43,736 nt of DNA from Actinopolymorpha alba DSM 45243 (GTDB lineage: Bacteria; Actinomycetota; Actinomycetes; Propionibacteriales; Actinopolymorphaceae), in assembly GCF_000373925.1 (NCBI RefSeq), contig NZ_KB892749.1, positions 1 to 43,736 on the forward strand, in the 5' to 3' direction. This document shows positions 17,901 through 27,056 of this stretch, in pieces. The first letter of the stretch is position 1, and each line of letters starts with the position of its first letter. The notes under the pieces were generated by a model. The model did no database searches. It was not told the DNA's origin and was given only the letters and a program-made list of their open reading frames with translations. Position numbers and translations under genes: made by a program.

Positions 17901-18706
17901 GAGGCGGTGACCACCGTTCCGTGTGGGCGCGACGCGGCTTCGGCGGCCTCTGCCGGCGGCGCCGCGGGCCAGTCAGGAAAGACCCCTTCACCGCACCCGA
18001 GGGACGCGAGTTCCCTCTCCGCAGCGGCGCTGACCTCGGTGGCGGCGCGGCCACGCTCGTCACGTTCGGCATCGTCCGCCGGCGCGAACCGCCGCGCACA
18101 GCCGCGGCAGTGGAGGACGCCGTAGGCGGACCAGGCACCGCAGGTACGGCAGAACCGGCATTCCAACCAGGTGCGCTGCTCGTCAAGGACCCGGCGCGCG
18201 GCCACCGCCTTCTCCCATCGCTCACAGCACTGCGTGAGGACGCGTTCGAGCTCGGCGTCGGGCACCGTCAGGCCGCCGGCCGCGAGGGCCGCCTCGACCA
18301 GCCGGCGTTCCGCGCGGCGCACCTTCAGGGACGCGGCTCCCTCAGCACCCACCGTGAGCACGAGTGGATACCACCCGAGCACAACTAGTAATAGGGAATC
18401 GCCGCTGGCATGCCGCCACTGCCGGCGGAGGACGGGCAGCCCTGGCTCGGAGTCGCCCTCGGCATTGACGACGGTCCAGCTGCCGTCGCCGCACACGGCC
18501 CGGTCGAGGAGGTCACGGTGCACGTCGTCGAGGTGTGGCACCGGCAGGGCGAGGTGGCCGTACGAACGACCGACCCATGGTTTGCGCTGACCTGAGCGGC
18601 TACCTGGCCGACTCGGAAGGATGACGGTACGCCCGCTCACGGTGCGGCCGGCGGAGCCTCGCACCGGCGTCCGCACCGGCGCGGCCTTGCCTGCGGATGG
18701 TCGCAT
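17897..18706 (-). CDS. Unknown protein with C-terminal zinc ribbon
   Basis: The 269-residue product belongs to no family I recognise. The first 45 residues are rich in Arg, Pro and Ser. A mixed alpha/beta part follows, with a hydrophobic strand LLLVVLGWYPLVLTV at 105-119. A four-cysteine ribbon, C186-x2-C189 and C200-x2-C203, has an extra C183. The tail is rich in Ala and Glu. I choose the ATG at 18706 because GGGAGG lies 4 bases before it; a longer frame extends upstream with poor coding signs. It is the first gene of a two-gene operon with the VirD4-like protein, overlapping by 4 bases. The product may partner that protein. Confidence 0.6.
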   Translation of the reverse strand: MRPSAGKAAPVRTPVRGSAGRTVSGRTVILPSRPGSRSGQRKPWVGRSYGHLALPVPHLDDVHRDLLDRAVCGDGSWTVVNAEGDSEPGLPVLRRQWRHASGDSLLLVVLGWYPLVLTVGAEGAASLKVRRAERRLVEAALAAGGLTVPDAELERVLTQCCERWEKAVAARRVLDEQRTWLECRFCRTCGAWSAYGVLHCRGCARRFAPADDAERDERGRAATEVSAAAERELASLGCGEGVFPDWPAAPPAEAAEAASRPHGTVVTAS

Positions 18707-18915
18707 TGGGCCTCCCGACGATGACTCCGTGCGACAGGGTACCCGTGGACTGGCCCGGAACGCGGCGTTCGTCCTGGCGACAACCCGACCGAAACCCGGG
18801 CGGCGTACCGCGAGGCAGCCCATCAATCACAGGACGGTCGGTTGCGGACAGCCACCGAGCCCACACGGATCATGACGCAATGCAGGCTTGACCTAACAAA
18901 GAGTGAGAACCCAGC

Positions 18916-18942
18916 TTGACAGGAAGGCGCATCTCCTACAGG
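18916..18942 (+). promoter_or_regulatory. Candidate promoter of the disordered-protein gene
   Basis: A perfect TTGACA (18916-18921) is followed after 15 bases by TACAGG (18937-18942). The -35 is consensus, but the spacer is short and the -10 is weak. The promoter lies about 65 bases upstream of the ATG at 19006. Confidence 0.4.
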
Positions 18943-19005
18943 CTCGCCGGGACCCATCGTGCCAAGATCCGCTGAGAACGGCTGCGGAAGGCAGGAGGAA
19001 CGTCG

Positions 19006-19914
19006 ATGCGGGACGTCCAGAAAGGCCGGAAGTCGTGGCTGGAACGCCTGACCTCACCTCCCGAGTCGGAGGGTGACGACGGCTTTCAGAACGAGCCGCA
19101 CCCGTTCGAGCGCACCCTTGAGACGGGCGCCCCGCCCTCGCGTGAGCCGAACTTTCCGGAGGGTTTCGAGGCGTTCGCCCCACCAGGGCTTCGCCCGCCG
19201 CCGTCTGACGACCTGCGGAGTGCGCCTCCGGAGCGGTCCCACGAGCTGCGAAACAGCTTGCCGAGCGACCGGCCCCACCGGCCCGACCACGCACCAGGTC
19301 CGATCTTCGACGCCAAGTCGGAAGACACCATCCGGGTGCCGGCGCCGCTGCCATCGGCTCCGCCCAACGCCGTTCCCTCCAACGCCGCGCCCGCGCCGCG
19401 TGATATCTGGGAAGGTCCTGTGACCCCGACCCGCACCGAAGAAACCAACCAGTCCTCTGAGAGTTCGCGGCTGTCGAGCACACCACCGCCGCCCGCGCCG
19501 AGCCTCTCGTGGCAGCCCGAGCCGAGCTCCGACCTGCGCAGCAGCTTCACGATCGAGGATTCCGCGCCGGAGCTGTCGGTGACAGTCGACGAGGACGACG
19601 AGCTCTCGGGCCCGAGCGAGGCCGAGCAGATCGAGGCCGCCCGCAAGCGTCACATCGACGAGCTGCAGCACCGCTGGTTGGTCACCCAGGCTCAGCTCCT
19701 CGACGACCCGAGGGACGCGGTGCGCGAGGCCGGCCTCCTGATCGGCGACGCGATGCAGTTCGTGACCTCGACGTTCACCGACCACCGCGACCGCATCGAA
19801 CGCGAGTGGAAGAACAACGACAGCATGAGCACCGACGAGCTGCGGATGGTTATGCGGCGTTACCGCAACCTCTTCCAGTACGTCCTGGCCGCGTCTCAGC
19901 TGCCGGAACTCTAG
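19006..19914 (+). CDS. Conserved actinobacterial protein with disordered Pro/Ser-rich N-terminus
   Basis: Of 302 residues, the first 200 or so are low-complexity, rich in Pro, Ser, Glu and Arg, and probably disordered. The last 90 residues form a helical domain (HRWLVTQAQLLDDPRDAV, then a GDAMQFVTSTFTDHRDRIE helix and LRMVMRRYRNLF). That C-terminal pattern recurs in many actinobacterial hypothetical proteins; its function is unknown to me. GGAGGAACGTCG immediately precedes the ATG. A strong hairpin terminator follows the stop. There is no signal peptide or transmembrane helix. Confidence 0.7.
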   Translation: MRDVQKGRKSWLERLTSPPESEGDDGFQNEPHPFERTLETGAPPSREPNFPEGFEAFAPPGLRPPPSDDLRSAPPERSHELRNSLPSDRPHRPDHAPGPIFDAKSEDTIRVPAPLPSAPPNAVPSNAAPAPRDIWEGPVTPTRTEETNQSSESSRLSSTPPPPAPSLSWQPEPSSDLRSSFTIEDSAPELSVTVDEDDELSGPSEAEQIEAARKRHIDELQHRWLVTQAQLLDDPRDAVREAGLLIGDAMQFVTSTFTDHRDRIEREWKNNDSMSTDELRMVMRRYRNLFQYVLAASQLPEL

Positions 19915-19942
19915 AAGTCGGCGCAGACGCGTAGAAGCTCCT

Positions 19943-19986
19943 CGACGACGCCGTGTGGGCGGGGTTCCACACGGCGTCGTCGTTGT
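19943..19986 (+). terminator. Intrinsic terminator-like hairpin
   Basis: The 16-bp arm CGACGACGCCGTGTGG and its exact complement (19967-19982) enclose GCGGGGTT and are followed by TTGT. It starts 29 bases after the stop at 19914 and separates that gene from kgd. Confidence 0.8.
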
Positions 19987-20113
19987 CTGAGCCACGTTGT
20001 CCACAAAACAGATACCTCCAGGACGTACGCAGTTGGACCCGACGACTAGGCTTGGACCTCGAAGCCGGCAGACGGTCCAACGATCATGGTGAGCGGAAGA
20101 GGCGATTAACGCC

Positions 20114-23100
20114 GTGGCGTCCCAGTCCTCGCACAACGACCCGCTGTCCCAGTTCGGGACGAACGAGTGGCTCGTCGACGAGATGTACCAGCGCTACCTC
20201 AAGGATCCGAACTCCGTCGACAAGGCCTGGTTGGCCTTCTTTCGCGACTATCAACCCGAAAGCAACGGACGCGGTCGCGGCGGCGAAGCAGTGGTCACCA
20301 GCGCTCCGAGCAGCCCGGCAGCGGCTCCGTCGAGCAGCCCGCCGCAGCCCTCTGAGAGCGCCGCACCGTCGGCCCAGCGCGCAGCGGTGAGCACACCGTC
20401 ACGGCCAGCTCCCGCCGCACCCGCCAAGCCGACGCCCACCCCGGCGCCCGCAAAGCCCGCCCCCAGCACGCCGGCGGCACCTGCCAAGCCGGCGCCCGCC
20501 AAGCCTGCACCCAGCGCGACTCCTGCCGCCACGGTCGCGCCGGCACAAGCCGAGCTCGTGCCCCTGCGCGGCGCCGCGGCACGTACCGCCAAGAACATGG
20601 ACGAAAGCCTCACCGTCCCGACGGCCACCAGCGTGCGCCAACTCCCGGTGAAGCTGCTCATCGACAACCGCATCGTCATCAACAACCACCTGGCCCGCTC
20701 CCGCGGTGGCAAGGTGAGCTTCACCCACATCATCGGCTACGCGATCGCCAAGGCCGCCCGGTCGATGCCCGAGATGACGTACGCCTACACCGAGGTCGAC
20801 GGCAAGCCGACCCTGGTCAAGCCGCCTCATCTGGCGCTCGGGCTCGCGATCGACATCCAGAAGAGCGACGGCACCCGTCAGCTCCTGGTGCCCAACATCA
20901 AGAACGCCGAGACCCTCGACTTCGCGTCGTTCTGGGGCGCCTACGAGGACGTCGTACGCCGCGCCCGCACCAACAAGCTCACCGTCGCCGACTTCCAGGG
21001 CACGACGATCAGCCTCACCAACGTCGGCACGGTCGGCACGACCCACCCGGTCCCGCGCCTCATGTCAGGCCAGAGCGCCATCATCGGTGTCGGCGCGATG
21101 CAGTATCCCGCCGAATACCAGGGCGCGGCCGAAGAAACCATGAACCGCCTCGCGGTGAGCAAGGTCATGACGATCACGTCGACCTATGACCACCGCGTCA
21201 TCCAGGGCGCGCAGTCTGGAGAGTTCCTCCGCCGGGTCCACCAGCTTCTGCTCGGCGACGAAGACTTCTACGACGACATCTTCGCGGCGCTCCGGATCCC
21301 CTACGAGCCGGTGCGCTGGGTCTCCGACATCCCGGCGTCGCACGATGACGAGATCGGCAAGCAGGCGCGGGTGCTGGAGCTGATCCACGCCTACCGCGTG
21401 CGTGGCCACCTCATCGCCGACACCGACCCGCTCGACTACAAGGTCCGCCGGCACGCCGACCTCGACGTCGTGACGCACGGCCTGACGCTGTGGGACCTCG
21501 ACCGGGAGTTCGCCACCGGCAGCTTCGGCGGCGGCAAACGGTTCATGATGCTCCGGCACATCCTCGGTCTGCTGCGGGACGCCTACTCCCGCACAATCGG
21601 TATCGAGTACATGCACATCCAGGAGCCCGAGGAACGCCGCTGGATCCAGGACCGCGTCGAACGCCCGCAGGACCGCCTGCCCCGCGAGGAGCAGCTCCGT
21701 ATTCTCGCCAAGCTCAACCAGGCCGAGGCGTTCGAGACGTTCCTCCAGACCAAGTACGTCGGTCAGCGGCGGTTCAGCCTCGAAGGCGGCGAGTCGGCGA
21801 TCGCATTGCTCGACGAGATCTGCGAGCAGGCCGCGATGGCCGACCTCGACGAGGTCACGATCGGGATGGCGCACCGCGGGCGGCTCAACGTCCTCGCCAA
21901 CATCGCTGGCAAGAGCCCGGCACACATCTTCCGCGAGTTCGAGGGCAACATCGACCCGCGCACCATCCAGGGCTCCGGTGACGTCAAGTACCACCTCGGC
22001 GCGGAGGGTGAGTTCTCCGCCGAGAGCGGCGCCCGGATCAAGGTGTCGGTCGCCGCTAACCCCTCCCATCTCGAGGCGGTCGACCCGGTCCTCGAGGGCA
22101 TCGCCCGCGCCAAGCAGGACATCCTCAACCTCGGCCTCGAATACCCCGTGCTCCCCGTCCTCGTCCACGGCGACGCGGCGTTCGCCGGACAGGGTGTGGT
22201 CGCCGAGACCCTCAACCTCTCGCAGCTGCGCGGCTACCGCACGGGTGGCACGATCCACGTGATCGTCAACAACCAGGTCGGCTTCACCACCTCGCCCACG
22301 GCCTCCCGCTCGTCCACCTACTGCACGGACGTCGCGCGGATGGTCCAGGCACCGATCTTCCACGTCAACGGCGACGACCCCGAGGCCTGCATCCGGGTGG
22401 CGCGGCTGGCGTTCGAGTACCGCCAGCAGTTCCACAAGGATGTCGTGATCGACGTCATCTGCTACCGCCGGCGTGGTCACAACGAGACCGACGACCCGTC
22501 GTTCACTCAGCCGCGCATGTACGACCTGATCGAGCAGAAGCGGTCGGTCCGCAAGCTCTACACCGAGGCTCTGATCGGCCGTGGTGACATCTCCGTCGAG
22601 GAGGCCGAGCAGGCGCTGCGCGACTACCAGGAGCGGCTCGAGCGGGTGTTCGCCGAGGTCCGCGCCGCCAAGACCGCACCGCCCGAGGACTACATCACGG
22701 TCCCGGAATACCCCGAGAAGCCTGCCGCAGAGCTCCAGACCGCGGTGCCGTTCGAGGTGCTGAAGAAGATCGCCGACGCGCACGTCTCGGCACCGGAAGG
22801 GTTCACCGTCCACCCCAAGGTCCTGCCACAGCTCCAGCGCCGGGCGGCCGCGATCACCGAAGGGCCGATCGACTGGGGCACCGCGGAGATCGTGGCGTTC
22901 GGCTCCCTGTTGATGGCGGGCCGACCGGTGCGCCTCGCCGGCCAGGACAGTCGCCGGGGGACGTTCGTCCAGCGGTTCGCCACCATCATCGACCGGCAGA
23001 CCAGCGAGGAGTGGAGCCCGCTCCAGCACCTCGACGACTCGCAGGGGCCCTTCTACGCCTATGACTCGCTGCTCAGCGAGTTCGCGGCGATGGGCTTCGA

Positions 23101-23893
23101 GTACGGCTACTCCGTGGCCCGTCCCGACGCGCTCGTCTGCTGGGAGGCACAGTTCGGCGACTTCGCCAACGGCGCCCAGACGATCATCGACGAGTTCATC
23201 TCGTCAGGCGAGGCAAAGTGGGGCCAGAATTCCGGGGTCGTCCTCCTGCTCCCGCACGGCTATGAGGGCCAGGGGCCCGACCACTCGTCCGCGCGGATCG
23301 AGCGGTTCCTGCAGATGGGCGCCGACGGTTCCATGACGATCGCCCAGCCCTCGCTGCCGTCCAACTACTTCCACCTGCTGCGCTGGCACACGCTCGGCGC
23401 CGCCCACCGGCCGCTGATCGTCTTCACTCCGAAGTCGATGCTGCGGAACAAGGCCGCGACGAGTCATCCGTCCGAGTTCACCCAGGGCACCTTCCGCCCG
23501 GTGATCGGTGACGACACGGTCGACCCGAGCGCGGTCACTCGCGTGTTGCTCAGCTCGGGCAAGATCGGCTGGGAGCTGTTCGCCGAGCGCAAGCGGCTCG
23601 AAGGCGACCACCCCCGCACCGCGATCGTCCGTGTGGAGCAGCTGAGCCCGCTTCCGGCGGAGCAGATCAAGGCCGAGCTGGCAAAGTACCCGAACGCCAG
23701 CGACGTGCGGTGGGTGCAGGACGAGCCGACCAACCAGGGACCGTGGCCGCACATGGCGCTCAACCTCGTTCCTCAGTTGGACGGCCGCCAGGTCCGTCTG
23801 GTCTCGCGTCAGGCCTCCGCCGCCCCCGCGGTGGGCTCCGGCTCCGTGCACCGGACCGAGCAGTCGACGCTGCTCGGCGAGGCGTTCGCCTGA
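20114..23893 (+). CDS. kgd: Multifunctional 2-oxoglutarate decarboxylase/dehydrogenase E1 (Kgd/SucA type)
   Basis: This enzyme decarboxylates 2-oxoglutarate with ThDP in the TCA cycle and, in actinobacteria, also serves as E1 of the dehydrogenase complex with a fused E2-like domain. The 1259 residues show an N-terminal E1o segment (1-40, [18 protein letters not shown]) and an Ala/Pro/Lys-rich linker (about 45-150). The acyltransferase domain (about 155-380) has the catalytic DHRVIQG. The E1 core starts near residue 410 with ThDP-binding [19 protein letters not shown] and the NNQVGFTT loop. A transketolase-like C-terminal region follows. The start is a GTG preceded by purine-rich GAAGAGGCG. 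No lipoyl domain is present, as expected for this architecture. Confidence 0.96.
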   Translation: MASQSSHNDPLSQFGTNEWLVDEMYQRYLKDPNSVDKAWLAFFRDYQPESNGRGRGGEAVVTSAPSSPAAAPSSSPPQPSESAAPSAQRAAVSTPSRPAPAAPAKPTPTPAPAKPAPSTPAAPAKPAPAKPAPSATPAATVAPAQAELVPLRGAAARTAKNMDESLTVPTATSVRQLPVKLLIDNRIVINNHLARSRGGKVSFTHIIGYAIAKAARSMPEMTYAYTEVDGKPTLVKPPHLALGLAIDIQKSDGTRQLLVPNIKNAETLDFASFWGAYEDVVRRARTNKLTVADFQGTTISLTNVGTVGTTHPVPRLMSGQSAIIGVGAMQYPAEYQGAAEETMNRLAVSKVMTITSTYDHRVIQGAQSGEFLRRVHQLLLGDEDFYDDIFAALRIPYEPVRWVSDIPASHDDEIGKQARVLELIHAYRVRGHLIADTDPLDYKVRRHADLDVVTHGLTLWDLDREFATGSFGGGKRFMMLRHILGLLRDAYSRTIGIEYMHIQEPEERRWIQDRVERPQDRLPREEQLRILAKLNQAEAFETFLQTKYVGQRRFSLEGGESAIALLDEICEQAAMADLDEVTIGMAHRGRLNVLANIAGKSPAHIFREFEGNIDPRTIQGSGDVKYHLGAEGEFSAESGARIKVSVAANPSHLEAVDPVLEGIARAKQDILNLGLEYPVLPVLVHGDAAFAGQGVVAETLNLSQLRGYRTGGTIHVIVNNQVGFTTSPTASRSSTYCTDVARMVQAPIFHVNGDDPEACIRVARLAFEYRQQFHKDVVIDVICYRRRGHNETDDPSFTQPRMYDLIEQKRSVRKLYTEALIGRGDISVEEAEQALRDYQERLERVFAEVRAAKTAPPEDYITVPEYPEKPAAELQTAVPFEVLKKIADAHVSAPEGFTVHPKVLPQLQRRAAAITEGPIDWGTAEIVAFGSLLMAGRPVRLAGQDSRRGTFVQRFATIIDRQTSEEWSPLQHLDDSQGPFYAYDSLLSEFAAMGFEYGYSVARPDALVCWEAQFGDFANGAQTIIDEFISSGEAKWGQNSGVVLLLPHGYEGQGPDHSSARIERFLQMGADGSMTIAQPSLPSNYFHLLRWHTLGAAHRPLIVFTPKSMLRNKAATSHPSEFTQGTFRPVIGDDTVDPSAVTRVLLSSGKIGWELFAERKRLEGDHPRTAIVRVEQLSPLPAEQIKAELAKYPNASDVRWVQDEPTNQGPWPHMALNLVPQLDGRQVRLVSRQASAAPAVGSGSVHRTEQSTLLGEAFA

Positions 23894-23917
23894 CCCAGCC
23901 CGCCACCGGAGTTCAGC

Positions 23918-24094
23918 GTGTACTTCACCGACCGCGGCATCGAGGAGTTGGCCGACCGGCGAGGCGAGGAGGAAGTCAGCCTCGCCTGGTTGGCCAACCG
24001 CCTGCAGGAGTTCGTCGATCTCAATCCTGAGTTCGAGACGCCGATCGAACGCCTGGCGACCTGGCTCGCCCGCCTCGACGACGAAGACGAGTGA
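23918..24094 (+). CDS. DUF6104 small protein
   Basis: This 58-residue acidic protein begins (GTG) YFTDRGIEELADRRGEEEV and ends ARLDDEDE, a pattern I recognise as DUF6104. The family is small, soluble, widespread in actinobacteria and has no known function. GGAG lies 6 bases before the GTG. It starts 24 bases after kgd and ends 12 bases before the AAA ATPase gene, so the three genes are probably co-transcribed. The product is helical and highly charged, without membrane segments or cysteines. Confidence 0.85.
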   Translation: MYFTDRGIEELADRRGEEEVSLAWLANRLQEFVDLNPEFETPIERLATWLARLDDEDE

Positions 24095-24106
24095 CGGGCC
24101 TGCCCG

Positions 24107-24841
24107 ATGGCTGGCGGCTTCGGCGACCGGCGGGCCGTACGCCGAGTCCTCCGCGCTGATCAGGCGGAGGTGAATGCCCGCGCGTGGCCGTTCACGCTGC
24201 CCCCGGTCGCGCAGCTGCTTCGCGAGGGATTGGAACTCCCGCCGGGTGTGACGTTCCTGGTCGGCGAGAACGGCACCGGAAAGTCGACGTTGGTCGAGGC
24301 GATCGCGATGGCGTTCGGACTCTCCCCTGAGGGCGGATCAACCGGCGCCGCCCACTCGACCCGCTCGACGGAATCCCCACTACACCGGGCCATCCGACTG
24401 GAGCGCGGCCTGGGTGCGCCACGATGGGGCTTCTTCCTTCGCGCCGAGACGATGCATGGCTTCTACACCTATCTCGAGGAGAACCCCGGCCGGCGAGCCG
24501 AGCGCTTCCACCGGCTGAGCCACGGCGAGTCGTTCATCGAGATCCTGCGTACCCGCTTCGACTCCCCCGGGCTCTACTGCCTCGACGAGCCCGAGTCGGC
24601 GCTGTCGTTCTCCTCGTGCCTGGCCCTGATCGGCGTACTCGACGAACTCGCCCGCGGTGGCGGCCAGGTCCTGTGCGCGACACATTCCCCGCTGCTCACC
24701 GCCCTTCCCGGTGCGCACATCCTGGAGGTCGGCGACTGGGGCATCCGCCCGGCAGCCTGGGACAACCTGATGCTCGTCGAGCACTGGCGCAGCTACCTCA
24801 CCGACCCCCGGCGCTACCTCCGCCACGTACTCACTGACTGA
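24107..24841 (+). CDS. ABC-type AAA family ATPase (predicted soluble)
   Basis: The 244-residue ATPase has Walker A GENGTGKST at 53-61, the signature LSHGES near residue 144, Walker B LYCLDEPESAL near 163 and the switch histidine in CATHSP. It matches the stand-alone predicted ATPases related to the ATP-binding heads of ABC and RecF proteins. No membrane segment or transporter permease is nearby, so transport is unlikely. It lies 12 bases after the DUF6104 gene. Its cellular role is unknown. Confidence 0.85.
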   Translation: MAGGFGDRRAVRRVLRADQAEVNARAWPFTLPPVAQLLREGLELPPGVTFLVGENGTGKSTLVEAIAMAFGLSPEGGSTGAAHSTRSTESPLHRAIRLERGLGAPRWGFFLRAETMHGFYTYLEENPGRRAERFHRLSHGESFIEILRTRFDSPGLYCLDEPESALSFSSCLALIGVLDELARGGGQVLCATHSPLLTALPGAHILEVGDWGIRPAAWDNLMLVEHWRSYLTDPRRYLRHVLTD

Positions 24842-24861
24842 TCCCTCTGACAACTCGGGCC

Positions 24862-25766
24862 TCAGCGCGCGAGCCAGGCGCGGGCGGTCCTCGTCAGTTC
24901 GACGAAGCCGAGCTTGCTGAACAACGCGAGCTCCGCTTCGGCCTCCGGTGAGGCGTACGCCAACAACCGGTCGACTCGTGCCAGGTGCAGCCACTCAGCC
25001 ACCTGCCCGAACAGCCAGGTAGCGACGCCACGCCGGCGATAGGCCTCATCGACGTGAAGGTTCCCGATGTCGGCCCAGCGGTCGAGTCGACCCACCCGCT
25101 CGGCGTCGGCGAGGCTCTCGACCTCGATGTAGCCGATCTGCCGCTCGCCAAGGTGCGCGGTGAACCGCGTGCCGTTGATGCCAACCGAACGTCGCGCGGC
25201 CAGACCGGGGACGGTCGGCTCGCCCGGACGCGGCAGGTTGTCGACCCGAGCGAGTAGGACGACCTCGGTGTCGCCGACGTGGACGAAGCCGGCGCGTTCG
25301 TAGATGGCCCGGACGTGCGGCCACACGTCGGGCACACCGTAGATGGACGGCGCTGGCAATGACCCGTCGGCAAACCGCCGGCCGACCTGCCACCGATCGA
25401 GCTGGGCCAGGCAGGCCGCCGCGAGCGCATCGCCGACCGCCTGAACGTCTGCCCACGGCGAGTACGGCGACCAGCACACCAGCCAGCGGATCTCCCCGGT
25501 GTCGCGGAAACTCTCGCTCACCCGGTCGTCCTTCGGAGGAGATGGGCGGCCGCGACCAGACGCTCGTGCTGATAGGCGACCAGGGTCGCACGTTCGGTGA
25601 CCCACGGGTCCTGGATGAACTCGCGCGGCTCGCGTTCGAGTTGGTTCAGCACTGCACTGACCGACACGGACATGCCGGGGATGACGGCCTGGATGTGGCC
25701 GTTGATCAGGTTGGTGAGCTGCTCGCGGTCGCTGCGACGGAACGGGCGCACCTCGACTGCGGACAT
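24862..25766 (-). pseudogene. GNAT family N-acetyltransferase, split by a frameshift
   Basis: Two minus-strand frames join into one GNAT protein of about 300 residues. The N-terminal part starts at the ATG at 25766 with GGAGG 7 bases upstream, begins MSAVEVRPFRRSDREQL and ends at a TGA at 25518. The C-terminal part (KDDRVSESF to the stop at 24862) carries the acetyl-CoA-binding core NLHVDEAYRRRGVATWLF. The frames switch at about 25530-25545, in CTCCTCCGAAGGACGAC. A loss of two bases or gain of one would explain it. The second frame could also be expressed from an internal start. Sequencing error is possible. Substrate unknown. Confidence 0.75.
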
Positions 25767-25856
25767 GAGCGAACCTCCACGGAAAACGGCGCAGATCGCG
25801 CTATCGAATGGAGGCCGCTACCGGTGCGGCACACCGCGAGACTAGCAGTCGACGAC

Positions 25857-26825
25857 TCAACGCGTGAAGACAATCTTGCCGAAGAGGTCGCCCTCGGCCA
25901 TGGTGGCGAACCCCTTCCGGGCATCGGCGAGCGGCAGCGCCTGATCGATCACCGGTCGTACGCCGGTCTGCTCGCACAGCCGGAGCAGGCTCGCGAGCTC
26001 GTCCCGCGTTCCCATCGTCGATCCGACCACCCGCAGCTGCAGGAAGAAGACACGGTTGAGTTCGGCCGGTGGGTTGAACCCGCTGGTCGCGCCGCAGACG
26101 ACGAGTGTCCCGCCCGGGCGGAGCGACTTCAGCGAGTGGCTCCAGGTCGCCTCGCCCACCGTCTCCATCACGGCGTCCACGCGTTCGGGCAATCGTGTGG
26201 CGGGTTCGAACGCCGCGTCCGCGCCCAACTCCGTGACGGCTCGGGTTCGCTTCGACTCAGTCCGGCTCGTCACCCAGACCCGGTAGCCGGCAGCCTTCGC
26301 CAGCACGATCAGGGCGGTCGAGACGCCGCCGCCAGCGCCCTGGACCAGGACCGTCCCGCCTGGGCGGAGCCCGGACTGGGTGAAGAGCATGCGGTACGCC
26401 GTGAGCCAGGAGGTCGGCAGGCACGCCGCCTCCTCGAAACTGAGCCCGGCCGGCTTGGGTAGCAGATTCGCCCGCGGCACCGCCACCCGCTCGGCGAAGG
26501 TGCCCTGATGGCGTTCGGACAGCAACGAACGGTGGGGATCGAGCGTTTCGTCACCGCGCCAGTCAGGGTCGCTGATGACGGCGTGAACGACGACCTCGTT
26601 GCCGTCCTCGTCGACACCGGCCGCGTCGCAGCCGAGGATCATCGGCAGCTGCTTCTCCGACAATCCCACCCCACGAAGGGACCACAGGTCGTGGTGGTTC
26701 AGCGCGGTCGCGCGTACGTCGACCAGGGTCCATCCATCGGGCCGGTCAGGCTCGGGGCGCTCACCGAGTTCGAGAGCGGCGAGCGGATCAGCGGCGTCAA
26801 TCCGGGCGGCATAGGCGGCGAACAC
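25857..26825 (-). CDS. Zinc-binding-family (MDR) alcohol dehydrogenase / quinone oxidoreductase
   Basis: The 322-residue protein is a medium-chain dehydrogenase/reductase. A GroES-like domain covers about 1-125 (ALNHHDLWSLRG). The Rossmann domain has the motif GAGGGVSTA near residue 168, and the C-terminus returns to the catalytic fold. The catalytic-zinc Cys/His pattern of true alcohol dehydrogenases is not evident and the four structural cysteines are missing, so a quinone-oxidoreductase-like, zinc-free enzyme is likely. It probably uses NADPH on an enone or quinone. Its start is 232 bases downstream of the malic enzyme stop, beyond a strong hairpin, so it probably has its own promoter. Confidence 0.85.
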   Translation of the reverse strand: MFAAYAARIDAADPLAALELGERPEPDRPDGWTLVDVRATALNHHDLWSLRGVGLSEKQLPMILGCDAAGVDEDGNEVVVHAVISDPDWRGDETLDPHRSLLSERHQGTFAERVAVPRANLLPKPAGLSFEEAACLPTSWLTAYRMLFTQSGLRPGGTVLVQGAGGGVSTALIVLAKAAGYRVWVTSRTESKRTRAVTELGADAAFEPATRLPERVDAVMETVGEATWSHSLKSLRPGGTLVVCGATSGFNPPAELNRVFFLQLRVVGSTMGTRDELASLLRLCEQTGVRPVIDQALPLADARKGFATMAEGDLFGKIVFTR

Positions 26826-26979
26826 AGTCTGACCCTACCCAAGCAGACACTCAGATTCGCGAGTTGCCGCTCGGTTGGTCACGTGAACCGGTGAACGAGT
26901 GCGGCCAACCCGTTCTGTTTTCGCCTACCAGAGCGACGATCCGGCCGCGATGCAAGGCGAGATTGACATTTCTCGACCG

Positions 26980-27048
26980 CGCCGAAGATTCGCACGCGAA
27001 AACGCCCACCTGCTCGAGGTGGGCGTTTTCGCGTGCGGATCTTCGGCG
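26980..27048 (-). terminator. Strong hairpin terminator after the malic enzyme gene
   Basis: Arms of 32 bp (26980-27011 and 27017-27048) have one T/G wobble and enclose GCTCG. It starts 8 bases after the malic enzyme stop on the minus strand. Its top reads CCCACC...GGTGGG and GATT/GATC marks lie lower in the stem, recalling the hairpins near 9.7 kb. Confidence 0.8.
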
Positions 27049-27056
27049 TAACCCCT

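Noticed and set aside
21065-23029. A 654-codon open frame opposite kgd
   Set aside because: Antisense shadow of a well-supported enzyme; its repetitive Asp/Val/Leu/Arg composition is the pattern expected from reverse reading of GC-rich codons.
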